Assembly: GCF_001428745.1 (NCBI RefSeq)
Contig: NZ_LMIO01000002.1
Span: forward strand, 620,001 to 684,000
Direction: 5' to 3'
Length of the DNA stretch: 64,000 nucleotides
DNA from: Leifsonia sp. Root227
GTDB lineage: Bacteria; Actinomycetota; Actinomycetes; Actinomycetales; Microbacteriaceae
The position numbers were made by a program, and so were the translations under genes. This document shows positions 8,754 to 17,346 of the stretch, one piece after another. Under the pieces are notes generated by a model. That model was not told where the DNA came from. It was given only the letters and a program-made list of their open reading frames with translations, and made no database searches. Each line of letters opens with the position of its first letter. Positions within the stretch are counted from its first letter, which is position 1.

Positions 8754-9401
8754 ATGTTCGTCGAGGGCACCCTTCGATGGCAGGTCACAGAGGACTGCCC
8801 CTGGGACCTGCTGATGGCGCTCGCCCTCCGCGACCTGGGGCACCTCGACGGGATCGGCGATCCGGTCATCCCTCGACTGTCTCCCGCGGTGGCGCCCGTG
8901 CTGCATCCGGCGACGGGCGCGCTGCCGGTGCTTCCCGCCCGGCGCCCGGCCGTGCATCCAGGGCAGGGGCGCGGCTCGCTGGAGGAGCAGTGGCTGGCGT
9001 GGTTCGAGTTCACCGTCGACAGGGAGCGCAGAGCAGCAGGCTCGCTCCTGCAGCCGCCGCACTTCACAGCGTTCGACCGCGCGATCGAGCTGCAGGACCT
9101 CATCCTGGAGCACTTCGACGAAGCGCTGCTGTGGGCGACGGAACGGCACGACGAATACGCGCGGGCGAGCATCGAGACGCACGCCAGACGGGCGGCGGAC
9201 ATCGTGGACGTCGTGCGCGACCGCGAGCACGAGCTGCGCAGGCAGGCCGGATACTTCCGCCTCGACCTCGCCGTGCTTCCCCTGGAGGAGAGCGGCGCCT
9301 GGATCGTCGGCCCGCACTCCGTCATCCTGAGCACCAGCCTCCGCGACGACTCCCGCGCCTTCCGCGCCTGGTTCGCCCCCGTCGTCGCCGCCCTCGTCTG
9401 A
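8754..9401 (+). CDS. Hypothetical protein (215 aa)
   Basis: A 215-residue soluble protein of unknown function with no signal peptide. It begins MFVEGTLRWQ, has a Pro/Arg-rich middle (LPARRPAVHPGQGRGS), and an Arg/Glu-rich helical second half ending in GPHSVILSTSLRDD. I do not recognise the family. The chosen ATG lies six bases after a TACAAT -10 box, which supports this start over an upstream extension. Confidence 0.72.
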   Translation: MFVEGTLRWQVTEDCPWDLLMALALRDLGHLDGIGDPVIPRLSPAVAPVLHPATGALPVLPARRPAVHPGQGRGSLEEQWLAWFEFTVDRERRAAGSLLQPPHFTAFDRAIELQDLILEHFDEALLWATERHDEYARASIETHARRAADIVDVVRDREHELRRQAGYFRLDLAVLPLEESGAWIVGPHSVILSTSLRDDSRAFRAWFAPVVAALV

Positions 9402-9431
9402 CCCTGCCTCTTCCCGGCCCCTGTCCCACAT

Positions 9432-9495
9432 CATCGAGCCGGGACTTGTGCACACGAGACGCCGTGCTCAGGCGTGCACACGTCCCGGCTCGATG
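9432..9495. repeat. Hairpin repeat family A, copy 1
   Basis: Outer arms CATCGAGCCGGGAC (9432-9445) and GTCCCGGCTCGATG (9482-9495) pair perfectly. An inner stem ACGCC/GGCGT encloses a seven-base loop. It lies between convergent genes and has a relative at 28591-28653 with the same architecture. Confidence 0.75.
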
Positions 9496-9523
9496 GCGGG
9501 GGTTGCTCGGGAGGGGGAGGGGG

Positions 9524-10528
9524 TCAGGCGGGGCGGTGTGCGGGGGAGACGGTCTCGGCGGGGTCGGTGACGGCGACGTCGCCGACGGCCTCGTCGATGC
9601 GGGCGAGCACGTCGCCGGAGAGGCGGATGCCGGCGGCCGCGGCGTTGGACGCGACCTGCTCCGGCTTGGATGCGCCGACGATGGCGCCGGCGACGTTCGG
9701 GTTCTGCAGCACCCACGCCACGGCGAGCTGCGCCATGGTGATGCCGAGCTCGTCCGCGATCGGGTGGAGGCGCTGTACGGCGGTGAGCACGTCGTCGTTC
9801 ATGAACGACTTGATCGCGTTCGCCCCGCCCTTGCTGTCCGCGGCGCGGCTGCCCTCCGGTGCCTCTGCACCCGGCAGGTACTTGCCGGTCAGCACGCCCT
9901 GCGCCACAGGCGACCAGACGATCTGCGAGATGCCGAGCTCGGCGGAGGTGGGGACGACCTGGCCCTCGATGACCCGCCACAGCATGGAGTACTGCGGCTG
10001 GTTGGAGATGAGCTGGACGTTCAGCTCCTTCGCCAGCGCTGCGCCGGCGCGGAGCTGCTCGGCGTTCCACTCCGAGACGCCGATGTAGAGCGCCTTGCCG
10101 GCGCGGACGACGTCGGCGAACGCCTGCATGGTCTCCTCGAGCGGGGTCTCCGAGTCGTAGCGGTGTGCCTGGTAGAGGTCGACGTAGTCGGTGCCGAGGC
10201 GCTGGAGCGACCCGTCGATCGACTCGAAGATGTGCTTGCGGGAGAGGCCGACGTCGTTGTGACCCTTGGGGCCTGTCGGCCAGTAGACCTTGGTGAAGAT
10301 CTCCAGCGACGCGCGCCGTTCGTTCTTCAGGGCGTCGCCGAGCACCTTCTCCGCTGCCGTGTTGGCGTACGCGTCCGCCGTGTCGAAGGTGGTGATGCCC
10401 GCATCCAGTGCTGCGCGCACGCTCTGCAGCGCGATGTCGTTCTCCACCTGGGAGCCGTGGGTGAGCCAGTTGCCGTAGATGATCTCGGAGATCTTGAGTC
10501 CGCTGTTGCCGAGGTACCTGAATTCCAT
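9524..10528 (-). CDS. Aldo/keto reductase
   Basis: A 334-residue NADPH-dependent aldo/keto reductase of the (beta/alpha)8 fold. The catalytic set is visible: Asp and Tyr in FDTADAYANTAAE, Lys in IFTKVYWP, and His in LYQAHRYD, with the coenzyme-binding GASKPEQ near the C-terminus. It is of the potassium-channel beta subunit/YghZ-like branch. The physiological substrate is unknown. A second AKR lies at 31722-32732. The start ATG at 10528 is preceded by GTGAACACT, so GTG nine bases upstream is possible. Confidence 0.9.
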   Translation of the reverse strand: MEFRYLGNSGLKISEIIYGNWLTHGSQVENDIALQSVRAALDAGITTFDTADAYANTAAEKVLGDALKNERRASLEIFTKVYWPTGPKGHNDVGLSRKHIFESIDGSLQRLGTDYVDLYQAHRYDSETPLEETMQAFADVVRAGKALYIGVSEWNAEQLRAGAALAKELNVQLISNQPQYSMLWRVIEGQVVPTSAELGISQIVWSPVAQGVLTGKYLPGAEAPEGSRAADSKGGANAIKSFMNDDVLTAVQRLHPIADELGITMAQLAVAWVLQNPNVAGAIVGASKPEQVASNAAAAGIRLSGDVLARIDEAVGDVAVTDPAETVSPAHRPA

Positions 10529-10592
10529 AGTGTTCACGCTACCCGACCGGCGATCCTGCGCCGCTGTCAGGGGAGCGTGGCAAGCTGGTGGA

Positions 10593-11861
10593 GTGGGACG
10601 AGCGGACGGCAGCGACAGGCGGGTGACCACCGAGCCAATCGACGACTCGTCCGCCACCATCCTGCACGTCGACATGGATGCGTTCTTCGCCTCCGTCGAG
10701 TTGCTCGACCGGCCGGATGCGCGCGGCAAACCCGCCATCGTCGGTCAGCCAGGCCCTCGCTCCGTCGTGACGAGCGCCACGTACGAGGCCCGCAAGTTCG
10801 GGGTGCGGTCGGCGATGCCGATGTCGCAGGCCATCCGGCTGTGCCCGCAGGCGATCATCCTGCCTCCGCACATGCACAAGTACAAGGAGTACTCGGAGAA
10901 GGTCATGGCGATCTTCTCCGAGGTGACTCCGCTGGTCGAGGCGCTGAGCATCGACGAGGCGTTCCTCGACGTCGCGGGAGCCAGGCGGCTACTCGGTTCG
11001 CCGAAACGCATCGCGGAGCTGGTGAGAGCGCGCGTGTTCGAGGAGACGGGCCTCACCTGCTCGGTGGGGGCAGCGCCGACCAAGTTCATGGCCAAGCTCG
11101 CCTCCGGTCGAGCCAAGCCGGACGGGGTGCTGGTCATCCCGGAGTCCGCGATCATCGACTACCTTCGGCCTCTCCCCGTCGGTGCGCTCTGGGGCGTCGG
11201 CGCGAGCACCCAGCAGGCGCTCGAACGACTCGGGATGCGCACCGTCGCCGACCTCGCGGACGCACCGCTCTCCGTGCTGCAGAAGGCGGTGGGCGACGCG
11301 TCCGGCAGCAAGCTGCACGAGCTCGCGAACGGCAGAGACCCGCGCTCGGTCGTGACGGAGACGCGCGAGAAGAGCGTCGGGCACGAGATGACCTTCGAGA
11401 CGGACGTCTCCGATCAGGACCGGCTGCGCCGCGAACTGCTGCGACTGTCCAACCAGGTGGGGGAGCGCCTTCGCAAGAACGGCCTCGAGGGGCGCACGGT
11501 CGCCCTGAAGCTCCGGTTCTCCGACTTCCGCACGGTGACGCGGTCGCGCACCCTCGGCGAGGCGACCAATGTCGGACGGCGCATCTTCGAGGAGGTGTGG
11601 CAGATCTACGAAGGGCTCGACCTCGGTCGCACGCCCATCCGGCTGATCGGCGTGCGGGCGGAGCAGCTGCTCGAAGCGGGAGGGGACAGCCTCGCCCTCT
11701 GGGACCCTGACGACGAGTGGCGGGAGACGGAGCGCACCCTCGACGCGGTCAGCGCGCGCTTCGGCCGCGGGATGATCGGGCCGGCGTCGCTGGTGAAGCG
11801 GCAGCGCGACGCGGAGGCGGCGACCGACGACGGGCGCAACCCTCGCTGGCTGAGCGACTGA
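10593..11861 (+). CDS. dinB: DNA polymerase IV (Y-family)
   Basis: A 422-residue Y-family translesion polymerase. The catalytic motif HVDMDAFFASVE follows 24 residues of variable N-terminus, and SIDEAFLDV carries the other metal ligands. The finger, thumb and little-finger regions follow, with GVGAST in the helix-hairpin-helix. No SOS box is visible upstream. The GTG at 10593 is chosen; GTG at 10623 is also possible. The C-terminus WLSD ends inside a small tandem repeat. It is divergent from the aldo/keto reductase. Confidence 0.93.
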   Translation: MGRADGSDRRVTTEPIDDSSATILHVDMDAFFASVELLDRPDARGKPAIVGQPGPRSVVTSATYEARKFGVRSAMPMSQAIRLCPQAIILPPHMHKYKEYSEKVMAIFSEVTPLVEALSIDEAFLDVAGARRLLGSPKRIAELVRARVFEETGLTCSVGAAPTKFMAKLASGRAKPDGVLVIPESAIIDYLRPLPVGALWGVGASTQQALERLGMRTVADLADAPLSVLQKAVGDASGSKLHELANGRDPRSVVTETREKSVGHEMTFETDVSDQDRLRRELLRLSNQVGERLRKNGLEGRTVALKLRFSDFRTVTRSRTLGEATNVGRRIFEEVWQIYEGLDLGRTPIRLIGVRAEQLLEAGGDSLALWDPDDEWRETERTLDAVSARFGRGMIGPASLVKRQRDAEAATDDGRNPRWLSD

Positions 11862-11906
11862 ACGCCGGAGCGACTGAACGCCCGGACGCCGGAGCGACTG
11901 AACGCC
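11852..11906 (+). repeat. Tandem copies of GAGCGACTGAACGCC at the end of dinB
   Basis: Three exact 15-base copies start at 11852, 11868 and 11892, with a degenerate fourth after. The first contains the dinB stop codon. They look like local duplications. Confidence 0.75.
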
Positions 11907-11924
11907 CGAGCGGACGAACGCCGC

Positions 11925-11947
11925 TGCGCTGAGCGTGACTCAGCGCA
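11925..11947. terminator. Hairpin between convergent dinB and EEP gene
   Basis: A perfect 9-bp stem (TGCGCTGAG at 11925-11933 with CTCAGCGCA at 11939-11947) has a five-base loop. It includes the last codons and stop of the leftward gene and may terminate both transcripts. Confidence 0.6.
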
Positions 11948-12857
11948 CGCCGACGAGAATGCCGCGGTGGTCGCTGCCGTTGTCGGCGAGCACGTCGCTC
12001 GTCACATTCGTGAGGCCGCGGACGAGCACGTGATCGAGCCGGGCGACGGGGAACTCCGCCGGCCAGGTGAACCCGAAGCCGAGCGTGTTGTCCGGCGCCT
12101 CGGTGAGGGTGGAGAGCAGCGGCTGGAACTTCCGATCCGTGCTGGCCGTGTTGAAGTCGCCCACCACGATCAGCTTCGCCGAGTCATCCGCCTTCACCGT
12201 CTCGGCGAGCTGGGCGAGCATCGTGTCCCTCGACTGGTACGCCCCTGGACGCACCGACGCGATGTGCACCGCGTACACCCGCGTCGGCGTCCCAGGAGTG
12301 TCGAGGTCGACGCGCACCGCCCTGTCCCAGCCGAGGCCGAGGTCCAATCGCTGCTCGTCACTGATCGGGTACTTGCTCCACAGTCCGACGGTGCCGACGA
12401 TCGCGCTGTGCGGATACCCGGGATCGAGCACCGCGGACACCGTCTCGCGCGCCGTGGCGTCGAGCTCCTGCAGCGCGATCACGTCCGGGGCGCGGTCGGC
12501 GAGGTCTTTGGCGATGCTGCCCGCCGCGCTGTTCTGGGCGTGGATGTTCTCGCTCGCGACCGTGAGCGACGGCGCGCCCGCGTGCATCCCAGGGAGGAAC
12601 GCCGGCAGGAACAGCGTGCCCCAGACGGCGGCGGCCGCGGCGACGCAGAGCGTCCCGAACACCGACAGCCGAACCAAGGCGGCGACGCCGAGCACCAGGA
12701 TGAAGACTCCCAGCCAGGGCAGGAAGGTCTCGACGAGCGACGCGGAGCCCCCGATGTTCGGCAGCAGATCGTGCCAGAGCAGCAGGGCCCCGGTCATCAG
12801 GGCGAGCAGGCCGACGACGATGCCGCGCGGGCCACGGCTGGAACGGATCATCGACAC
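11940..12857 (-). CDS. Membrane-anchored endonuclease/exonuclease/phosphatase-family protein
   Basis: A 305-residue protein with three hydrophobic N-terminal segments (about residues 12-90) followed by an extracytoplasmic EEP (DNase I-like) domain. The metal and catalytic motifs are present: SENIH, LQELDA, GDFNTAS and GSDHRGI. Such proteins act on phosphodiesters or phosphomonoesters outside the membrane; the target is unknown. GTG at 12857 or ATG at 12851 can be the start. Confidence 0.87.
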   Translation of the reverse strand: MSMIRSSRGPRGIVVGLLALMTGALLLWHDLLPNIGGSASLVETFLPWLGVFILVLGVAALVRLSVFGTLCVAAAAAVWGTLFLPAFLPGMHAGAPSLTVASENIHAQNSAAGSIAKDLADRAPDVIALQELDATARETVSAVLDPGYPHSAIVGTVGLWSKYPISDEQRLDLGLGWDRAVRVDLDTPGTPTRVYAVHIASVRPGAYQSRDTMLAQLAETVKADDSAKLIVVGDFNTASTDRKFQPLLSTLTEAPDNTLGFGFTWPAEFPVARLDHVLVRGLTNVTSDVLADNGSDHRGILVGVR

Positions 12858-12949
12858 TCGGACGATTATTCACGGTCGACTCCTGAGAACCCGCCGCAAA
12901 CGCTGGACGCAGCCTGGGGACTGCCCTGGTGAGGCTGGGAGGGGAAGGG

Positions 12950-12955
12950 TACGGT
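12950..12955 (+). promoter_or_regulatory. -10 box TACGGT, leaderless start
   Basis: TACGGT ends six bases before the ATG at 12962, with no ribosome binding site between. Confidence 0.5.
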
Positions 12956-12961
12956 GGCTGC

Positions 12962-13297
12962 ATGACGAACATCTCCCTGAAGCTCGCGGAAACGATCAGC
13001 TCAAACGGCATCAAGTCGGTCTACGGCGAGCCCGTGGAGATCGACGGGACCACCATCGTGCCCGTCGCCGCCGTGCAGTACGGCTTCGGCGCCGGATCGG
13101 CGGGTGAGGGCGAGGACGCAGACGCGCCAGGCGGCGCAGGTGGTGGAGGCGTGAGCATCCCGTTCGGCGCATACATCAACGACGAGACCGGCGTGCACTT
13201 CCGGCCGAACATCATCACGCTGCTCGCCGTGGCCATCCCGTTCGTGTGGGTGGCGGGTCACGCGTGGGCGCGCATCATCAAGGCCCTTAAGAAGTAG
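12962..13297 (+). CDS. GerW/YtfJ-family protein
   Basis: A 111-residue protein with the YtfJ signature, here VYGEPVEIDGTTIVPVAAV followed by GFGAGSAG, then a Gly-rich linker and a hydrophobic C-terminal segment (IITLLAVAIPFVWVAGHAW). The family was named for a Bacillus spore protein, but non-sporulating actinobacteria carry homologues of unknown role. The start is the ATG six bases after TACGGT. Confidence 0.82.
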   Translation: MTNISLKLAETISSNGIKSVYGEPVEIDGTTIVPVAAVQYGFGAGSAGEGEDADAPGGAGGGGVSIPFGAYINDETGVHFRPNIITLLAVAIPFVWVAGHAWARIIKALKK

Positions 13298-13323
13298 CAG
13301 CGTCGGCAGAGTGCCAGACGCAC

Positions 13324-13329
13324 TAGACT
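13324..13329 (+). promoter_or_regulatory. -10 box of the thiamine transporter operon
   Basis: TAGACT lies just upstream of the TPP aptamer, so transcription would start near 13336 at the aptamer's first stem. No clear -35 is visible. Confidence 0.5.
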
Positions 13330-13335
13330 GAACGC

Positions 13336-13425
13336 GAACACGGGAGTCCGGTGAGCCGGGCTGAGAGGAAACTTCTCAAGTTTCGACCGTTGAACCTGAT
13401 CTGGATCATGCCAACGCAGGGAGAC
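13336..13425 (+). ncRNA. TPP riboswitch (THI element)
   Basis: The thiamine pyrophosphate aptamer is easily recognised: GGGAGTCCGG and the invariant CTGAGAGG (13361-13368), then TGAACCTGATCTGGATCAT and CCAACGCAGGGAGA. Downstream, GTGCC at 13439-13443 plus TTTC can pair with GAAA plus GGCAC at 13462-13466, which covers the GAAAGGG ribosome binding site of the next gene. This suggests that TPP reduces translation initiation of the transporter. Confidence 0.95.
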
Positions 13426-13471
13426 ATTCTCGAATCCCGTGCCTCTTTCCACGAATGAAAGGGCACGAACA

Positions 13472-14098
13472 GTGCACGCAACCATCTCTCCGAGCACCAC
13501 CACCGATCGCAGGGCTCGCGTCCTCCGCTGGCGGGTCGTCGACATCGTCGTCGCCAGTGTCGTCGCCGTCGCCGCGGGCGTCGTCTTCTGGGTGTGGGGT
13601 CAGCTCGACAACCCCATCTCCGGTCCGGTGAGCGCCGTGCTCCCCGGTTTCCAGGGCATCCTGAACGGCCCGTGGCTGTTCGCGGGCGTCCTCGGCGCGC
13701 TCATCGTCCGCAAGCCGGGCGCTGCCGTGTACACCGAGCTGGTGGCTGCGACCGTCTCCGCCCTGATCGGCACGCAGTGGGGCTTCGCCACGCTCATCTC
13801 CGGGCTGGTGCAGGGGCTCGGCGTCGAGATCGTCTTCGCCGCGTTCCTCTACGCCAACTGGCGGCTCCCCGTCGCGCTGCTGGCCGGGGCTGGCGCCGGC
13901 ATCGCCGAGTCGATCCTCGACCTCCTCTACTGGTACCCGGGCTCCAAACTCGGCTTCGTCGTCACATACACGATCACGACCACCATCTCGGGCATCGTCG
14001 TCGCCGGACTGCTGTCCTGGCTGCTCGTCCGCGCCATCGCCAAGACAGGCGCGCTCAGCCGGTTCGCGTCCGGACGCGAGGCGACAGGCAGGGTCTGA
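13472..14098 (+). CDS. ykoE: HMP/thiamine ECF transporter substrate-binding (S) component
   Basis: A 208-residue integral membrane protein with about five to six helices, matching YkoE, the specificity subunit for hydroxymethylpyrimidine or thiamine in energy-coupling-factor importers. Typical segments are PGFQGILNGPWLFAG, EIVFAAFLYANW and DLLYWYPG. GTG at 13472 is chosen because GAAAGGG lies ten bases upstream. A TPP riboswitch controls the leader. It is followed by the A and T components, making a complete transporter. Confidence 0.9.
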   Translation: MHATISPSTTTDRRARVLRWRVVDIVVASVVAVAAGVVFWVWGQLDNPISGPVSAVLPGFQGILNGPWLFAGVLGALIVRKPGAAVYTELVAATVSALIGTQWGFATLISGLVQGLGVEIVFAAFLYANWRLPVALLAGAGAGIAESILDLLYWYPGSKLGFVVTYTITTTISGIVVAGLLSWLLVRAIAKTGALSRFASGREATGRV

Positions 14099-15648
14099 TC
14101 ATCGGACGCGCCATCGACGATGGTCGGCACGGACCGTCAGCCCCGGCCGCCGTTCGGGTCGACGACTGGGGCTGGCGCTACTCCGGGCGGAACGCCTGGG
14201 CCGTCCGCGGGCTGAGCCTGAGCATCCAGTCGGGCGAGCGCGTCCTGCTGCTCGGTGCCTCCGGCGCCGGCAAGAGCACGGTGCTCGCCGGACTGGCCGG
14301 TGTGCTCGGCGGCGACGACGACGGAGAGGCGACGGGCTCGCTGACCGTCGGCGGCCGACGCCCGGTGGATGCGCGCGGCGCGAGCGGCCTGCTGCTGCAG
14401 GACCCTGACTCGCAGGTGATCCTCGCGCGGGTCGGCGACGATGTGGCGTTCGCCTGCGAGAACCTCGCCGTGCCCCGCGAGCAGATCTGGCCGCGGGTGC
14501 TGGACGCCCTCGACGCCGTCCGGTTGCGGGTACCGCTCGACCACCCCACCTGGCAGCTCTCCGGCGGGCAGAAGCAGCGGTTGGCGCTCGCTGGGCTGCT
14601 GGCGATGCGTCCAGGGCTGCTGCTGCTCGACGAGCCGACAGCGAACCTCGACCCGGAGGGGGTGATCGAGGTGCGCGAGGCCGTCGCGTCGGTGATCGCG
14701 GCCACGGGGGCGACGTTGATCGTGGTGGAGCATCGCGTCTCCGTCTGGCGCGGGCTGGTCGACAGGGTGATCGTGCTCGCCGCCGACGGCGGCGTCCTCG
14801 CGGACGGACCCCCGGATGCCGTGCTCGCCGACGCCTCGAACGAGCTGCGCCGAGCGGGCGTCTGGCTCCCGGACGAGCCGGTTCCCGTCGCGAGCGAGGT
14901 GGCCGTCGGCGCTCCTCTGCTGACAGCAGAGGCGCTGGCGTTCGGCCGCGGCCCTGCCATCGCCCGCCGCGCGAAGCGGGGGAGCAGGCGGGCCGGTCGC
15001 TCCCAGGCACAGGATGCTGCCGCGCTGCCCGACCGGGTGGATGCGCGCATCCACGAGGGCTCTGCGCTCGCGCTGGTCGGTCGCAACGGCGCAGGCAAGT
15101 CGACGCTCGCGCTCACGCTCGGCGGGCTGCTTGCACCGCTCGGCGGCGTCCTCCGCGCCGAGCAGGCTCTCGCGGGCGACGCCGCAGCAGAGCCGTCCGC
15201 GTGGCGCTCCAGGGATCTGCTCACGCGCGTCGGGAGTGTGTTCCAGAATCCGGAGCACCAGTTCGTCGCCTCGACGGTCAGGGACGAGCTCGCCATCGGG
15301 TTGCGCGCGATGCACGAGCGGGACGACGCGATCAGCGCTCGGGTGGATGAGCTGCTCGACCGGCTGGCGCTCGCTCCGTTCGCCGACGCGAACCCGTTCA
15401 CCCTCTCCGGCGGCCAGAAGCGCCGTCTCTCCGTCGCGACGGCGCTGGCCACCAGGCCGACGCTGCTCGTGCTCGACGAACCGACCTTCGGGCAGGACGC
15501 CAACACCTGGGCGGGGCTGGTCGAGATGATCGCGGAGCTGCGTGCGGAAGGGCACGCCGTCGTCGCCGCGACGCACGACGAGGAGTTCGTCACCGCCATC
15601 GGCGCAGGGCGCTTGCTGCTCGGCGCGTCGTCGGAGGTGGCGGCATGA
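14095..15648 (+). CDS. ykoD: ECF transporter ATPase with two fused ABC domains
   Basis: A 517-residue protein with two nucleotide-binding domains in one chain, as in YkoD. Domain 1 has GASGAGKS (about 54-61), LSGGQKQR and LLLDEPTANLD. Domain 2 has GRNGAGKS, LSGGQKRR and LLVLDEPTFGQD. It energises the YkoE importer. Oddly, no ATG, GTG or TTG occurs in frame between the previous coding region and the first ABC strand. The best start is CTG at 14095, which overlaps the ykoE stop as CTGA and has AGGCAGGG just before. A sequencing error is the alternative. Confidence 0.9.
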   Translation: MIIGRAIDDGRHGPSAPAAVRVDDWGWRYSGRNAWAVRGLSLSIQSGERVLLLGASGAGKSTVLAGLAGVLGGDDDGEATGSLTVGGRRPVDARGASGLLLQDPDSQVILARVGDDVAFACENLAVPREQIWPRVLDALDAVRLRVPLDHPTWQLSGGQKQRLALAGLLAMRPGLLLLDEPTANLDPEGVIEVREAVASVIAATGATLIVVEHRVSVWRGLVDRVIVLAADGGVLADGPPDAVLADASNELRRAGVWLPDEPVPVASEVAVGAPLLTAEALAFGRGPAIARRAKRGSRRAGRSQAQDAAALPDRVDARIHEGSALALVGRNGAGKSTLALTLGGLLAPLGGVLRAEQALAGDAAAEPSAWRSRDLLTRVGSVFQNPEHQFVASTVRDELAIGLRAMHERDDAISARVDELLDRLALAPFADANPFTLSGGQKRRLSVATALATRPTLLVLDEPTFGQDANTWAGLVEMIAELRAEGHAVVAATHDEEFVTAIGAGRLLLGASSEVAA

Positions 15649-16424
15649 GCATCATCGCCCCGGTGCGGCAGGGTCCGCTCGCCGCCCTCAATCCTGTCGC
15701 CAAGCTCGGTGCCGCCCTGATCGTGACAGTGGTGCTGCTGCTGTCGATCGACATCGTCTCGGCCGCCGTGGCGCTCGGCATCGAGCTGGTGCTGCTGTGC
15801 TTCTCGCGCATCCCGTGGCGGGTGCTGGTCGTGCGCACAGCGCCGATCTGGATCGCCGCTCCGCTCGCCGGGATCACGACGGTGCTGTACGGGCGCACCA
15901 GCGGCGTCGTCTACGTGCAGTGGATGTTCGTGGAGGTCAGCGACGGCTCCATCCAGCTCGCCGTCGCCACCACCCTCCGCATCCTGGCCATCGGTCTGCC
16001 CGCTGTGCTGCTGTTCATCACGATCGACCCGACCGACCTCGCGGACGGGCTCGCCCAGGTGCTGCGCCTGCCTGCGCGGTTCGTGCTCGGCGGGCTCGCC
16101 GGGCTGCGACTGGTCGGCCTGTTCGCCGATGACTGGAGGGCACTCACGCTGGCCCGCAGAGCGCGCGGCATCTCGGAGAGCGGTGCGCTGCGCAGGATGC
16201 TCGGTCAGGCGTTCGCCCTGTTCGTGCTGTCCATCCGGCGCGGCACGAAACTCGCCACAGCGATGGAGGCCCGCGGGTTCGGCTCCTCCCGCACGCGCAC
16301 GTGGGCGCGCCAGAGCGTGTTCAGGGGCAGGGACTGGGCGACGCTCGTGGTCGCGGCGACGGTGGCCGTCACGGCGGCGGGCGCGGCCATCGCAGCAGGG
16401 ACGTGGCATGTCTTCGGCGCGTGA
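15645..16424 (+). CDS. ykoC: ECF transporter transmembrane (T) component
   Basis: A 259-residue EcfT-like membrane protein that couples the ATPase to the S component. It begins with an NPVAKLGAAL segment, has several hydrophobic helices, and carries the two coupling motifs with Ala-Arg-Gly character, ARRARGIS and AMEARGFG. Its ATG overlaps the ATPase stop as ATGA. It completes the riboswitch-controlled operon. Confidence 0.9.
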   Translation: MSIIAPVRQGPLAALNPVAKLGAALIVTVVLLLSIDIVSAAVALGIELVLLCFSRIPWRVLVVRTAPIWIAAPLAGITTVLYGRTSGVVYVQWMFVEVSDGSIQLAVATTLRILAIGLPAVLLFITIDPTDLADGLAQVLRLPARFVLGGLAGLRLVGLFADDWRALTLARRARGISESGALRRMLGQAFALFVLSIRRGTKLATAMEARGFGSSRTRTWARQSVFRGRDWATLVVAATVAVTAAGAAIAAGTWHVFGA

Positions 16425-17034
16425 GGGGGAGCTGCGGCTGCGCGACGCCGTGCAGCGGGCGATCCGGGATGCGGCGGCCAGGCAGGCCGCGCCTGTCGTC
16501 CTCATCGACGGTCCGAGTGGGGCGGGCAAGAGCTCGCTCGCCGACGTGCTGGTCGCCGACTGGCCGGGAGACGCGACGCCGCGACTGGTGCGGATGGACG
16601 ACCTCTACTCCGGCTGGGGAGGGCTGGATGCTGGAAGCGTCGCGGTCGGGCGGGACCTGCTGCGGCCGCTCCGTGCATCCGGTGCAGGACGCTGGCGGCA
16701 GTGGGACTGGACGGCCGATGCTCCGGCCGGGTGGCACACCGTCGACGGGCGTGCGCCGCTGATCGTCGAGGGATGCGGCACGCTGGCCATGGCCAATGTC
16801 GCGCTGGCCGACCTCGCGCTGTGGCTCGACGCCGACGACGCCCTCCGCAAGGAGCGCGCGCTCGCCCGCGACGGGCTCTCCTTCGCCACGCACTGGGATC
16901 AGTGGCAGCACGACTTCGAGCGCTACGTCGAGCGCGAACGGCCGAGGGACAACGCCTCACTGGTGCTCGACGTGACCGACTGGCCGCTCGACACAGCCCG
17001 ACAGCGCGCTCTGAGGGCTAACGTTGGTACATGA
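16408..17034 (+). CDS. P-loop kinase of the uridine kinase-like type
   Basis: A 208-residue nucleoside/cofactor kinase-like protein. The Walker A motif is GPSGAGKSS (residues 35-43), followed by RMDDLYSGW and VEGCGTLA, which match the Walker B-like positions of the uridine kinase/phosphoribulokinase group, and a LID-like Arg-rich helix (ERYVERERPRD). It starts 17 bases inside the T-component gene, so it is translated with the transporter. A role in salvage of an imported thiamine precursor is only an inference from the operon. Confidence 0.82.
   Translation: MSSAREGELRLRDAVQRAIRDAAARQAAPVVLIDGPSGAGKSSLADVLVADWPGDATPRLVRMDDLYSGWGGLDAGSVAVGRDLLRPLRASGAGRWRQWDWTADAPAGWHTVDGRAPLIVEGCGTLAMANVALADLALWLDADDALRKERALARDGLSFATHWDQWQHDFERYVERERPRDNASLVLDVTDWPLDTARQRALRANVGT
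17019..17024 (+). promoter_or_regulatory. -10 box TAACGT, leaderless start
   Basis: TAACGT inside the end of the kinase gene lies six bases before the ATG at 17031 and may give an internal promoter. Confidence 0.45.
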
Positions 17035-17297
17035 CCGCTGCAGAACAGACTGAGACCGAATACATCGTCGAGTACGTCGACGGCCCGCTGGCAGGCACGA
17101 CGGAGCGGCGCCTCCTGATCGGCGGCAAGGTCGACGAGCGGATCGGCGCTGTCGCGGCGATCGAGGGCCTCGAGTCGCTGTTCTGGTACGTCGCGGGCGC
17201 CGAGCGCACGGTCGGCGGCGAGAAGTACGTCTCGTACTCCTTCGACGCCCCGGACAGCGACCCCGTCGAGACCGAGAAAGAGGAAGAGTCCCTCTAA
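17031..17297 (+). CDS. Hypothetical protein (88 aa)
   Basis: An 88-residue acidic protein without membrane segments. It begins MTAAEQTETEYIVEYVDGPL and ends in a run of Glu (EKEEESL). The pattern of short beta strands (IVEYVDGPLAG, TERRLLIGGK, EKYVSYSFDA) suggests a small beta-rich fold. It overlaps the kinase stop as ATGA but also has its own -10 box. I do not recognise the family. Confidence 0.7.
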   Translation: MTAAEQTETEYIVEYVDGPLAGTTERRLLIGGKVDERIGAVAAIEGLESLFWYVAGAERTVGGEKYVSYSFDAPDSDPVETEKEEESL

Positions 17298-17346
17298 GCC
17301 GCGCCGCGGATCCCGCTCGACGCTTGACGCTGGGCGGCTGCGGGGT

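Noticed and set aside
10529..10592. SOS (LexA) box before dinB
   Set aside because: No GAAC-N4-GTTC-like site is present in the short divergent promoter region.
8777..11710. A 977-codon open frame on the plus strand across the aldo/keto reductase
   Set aside because: It runs through three clear genes in other frames and has no recognisable motif or ribosome binding site.
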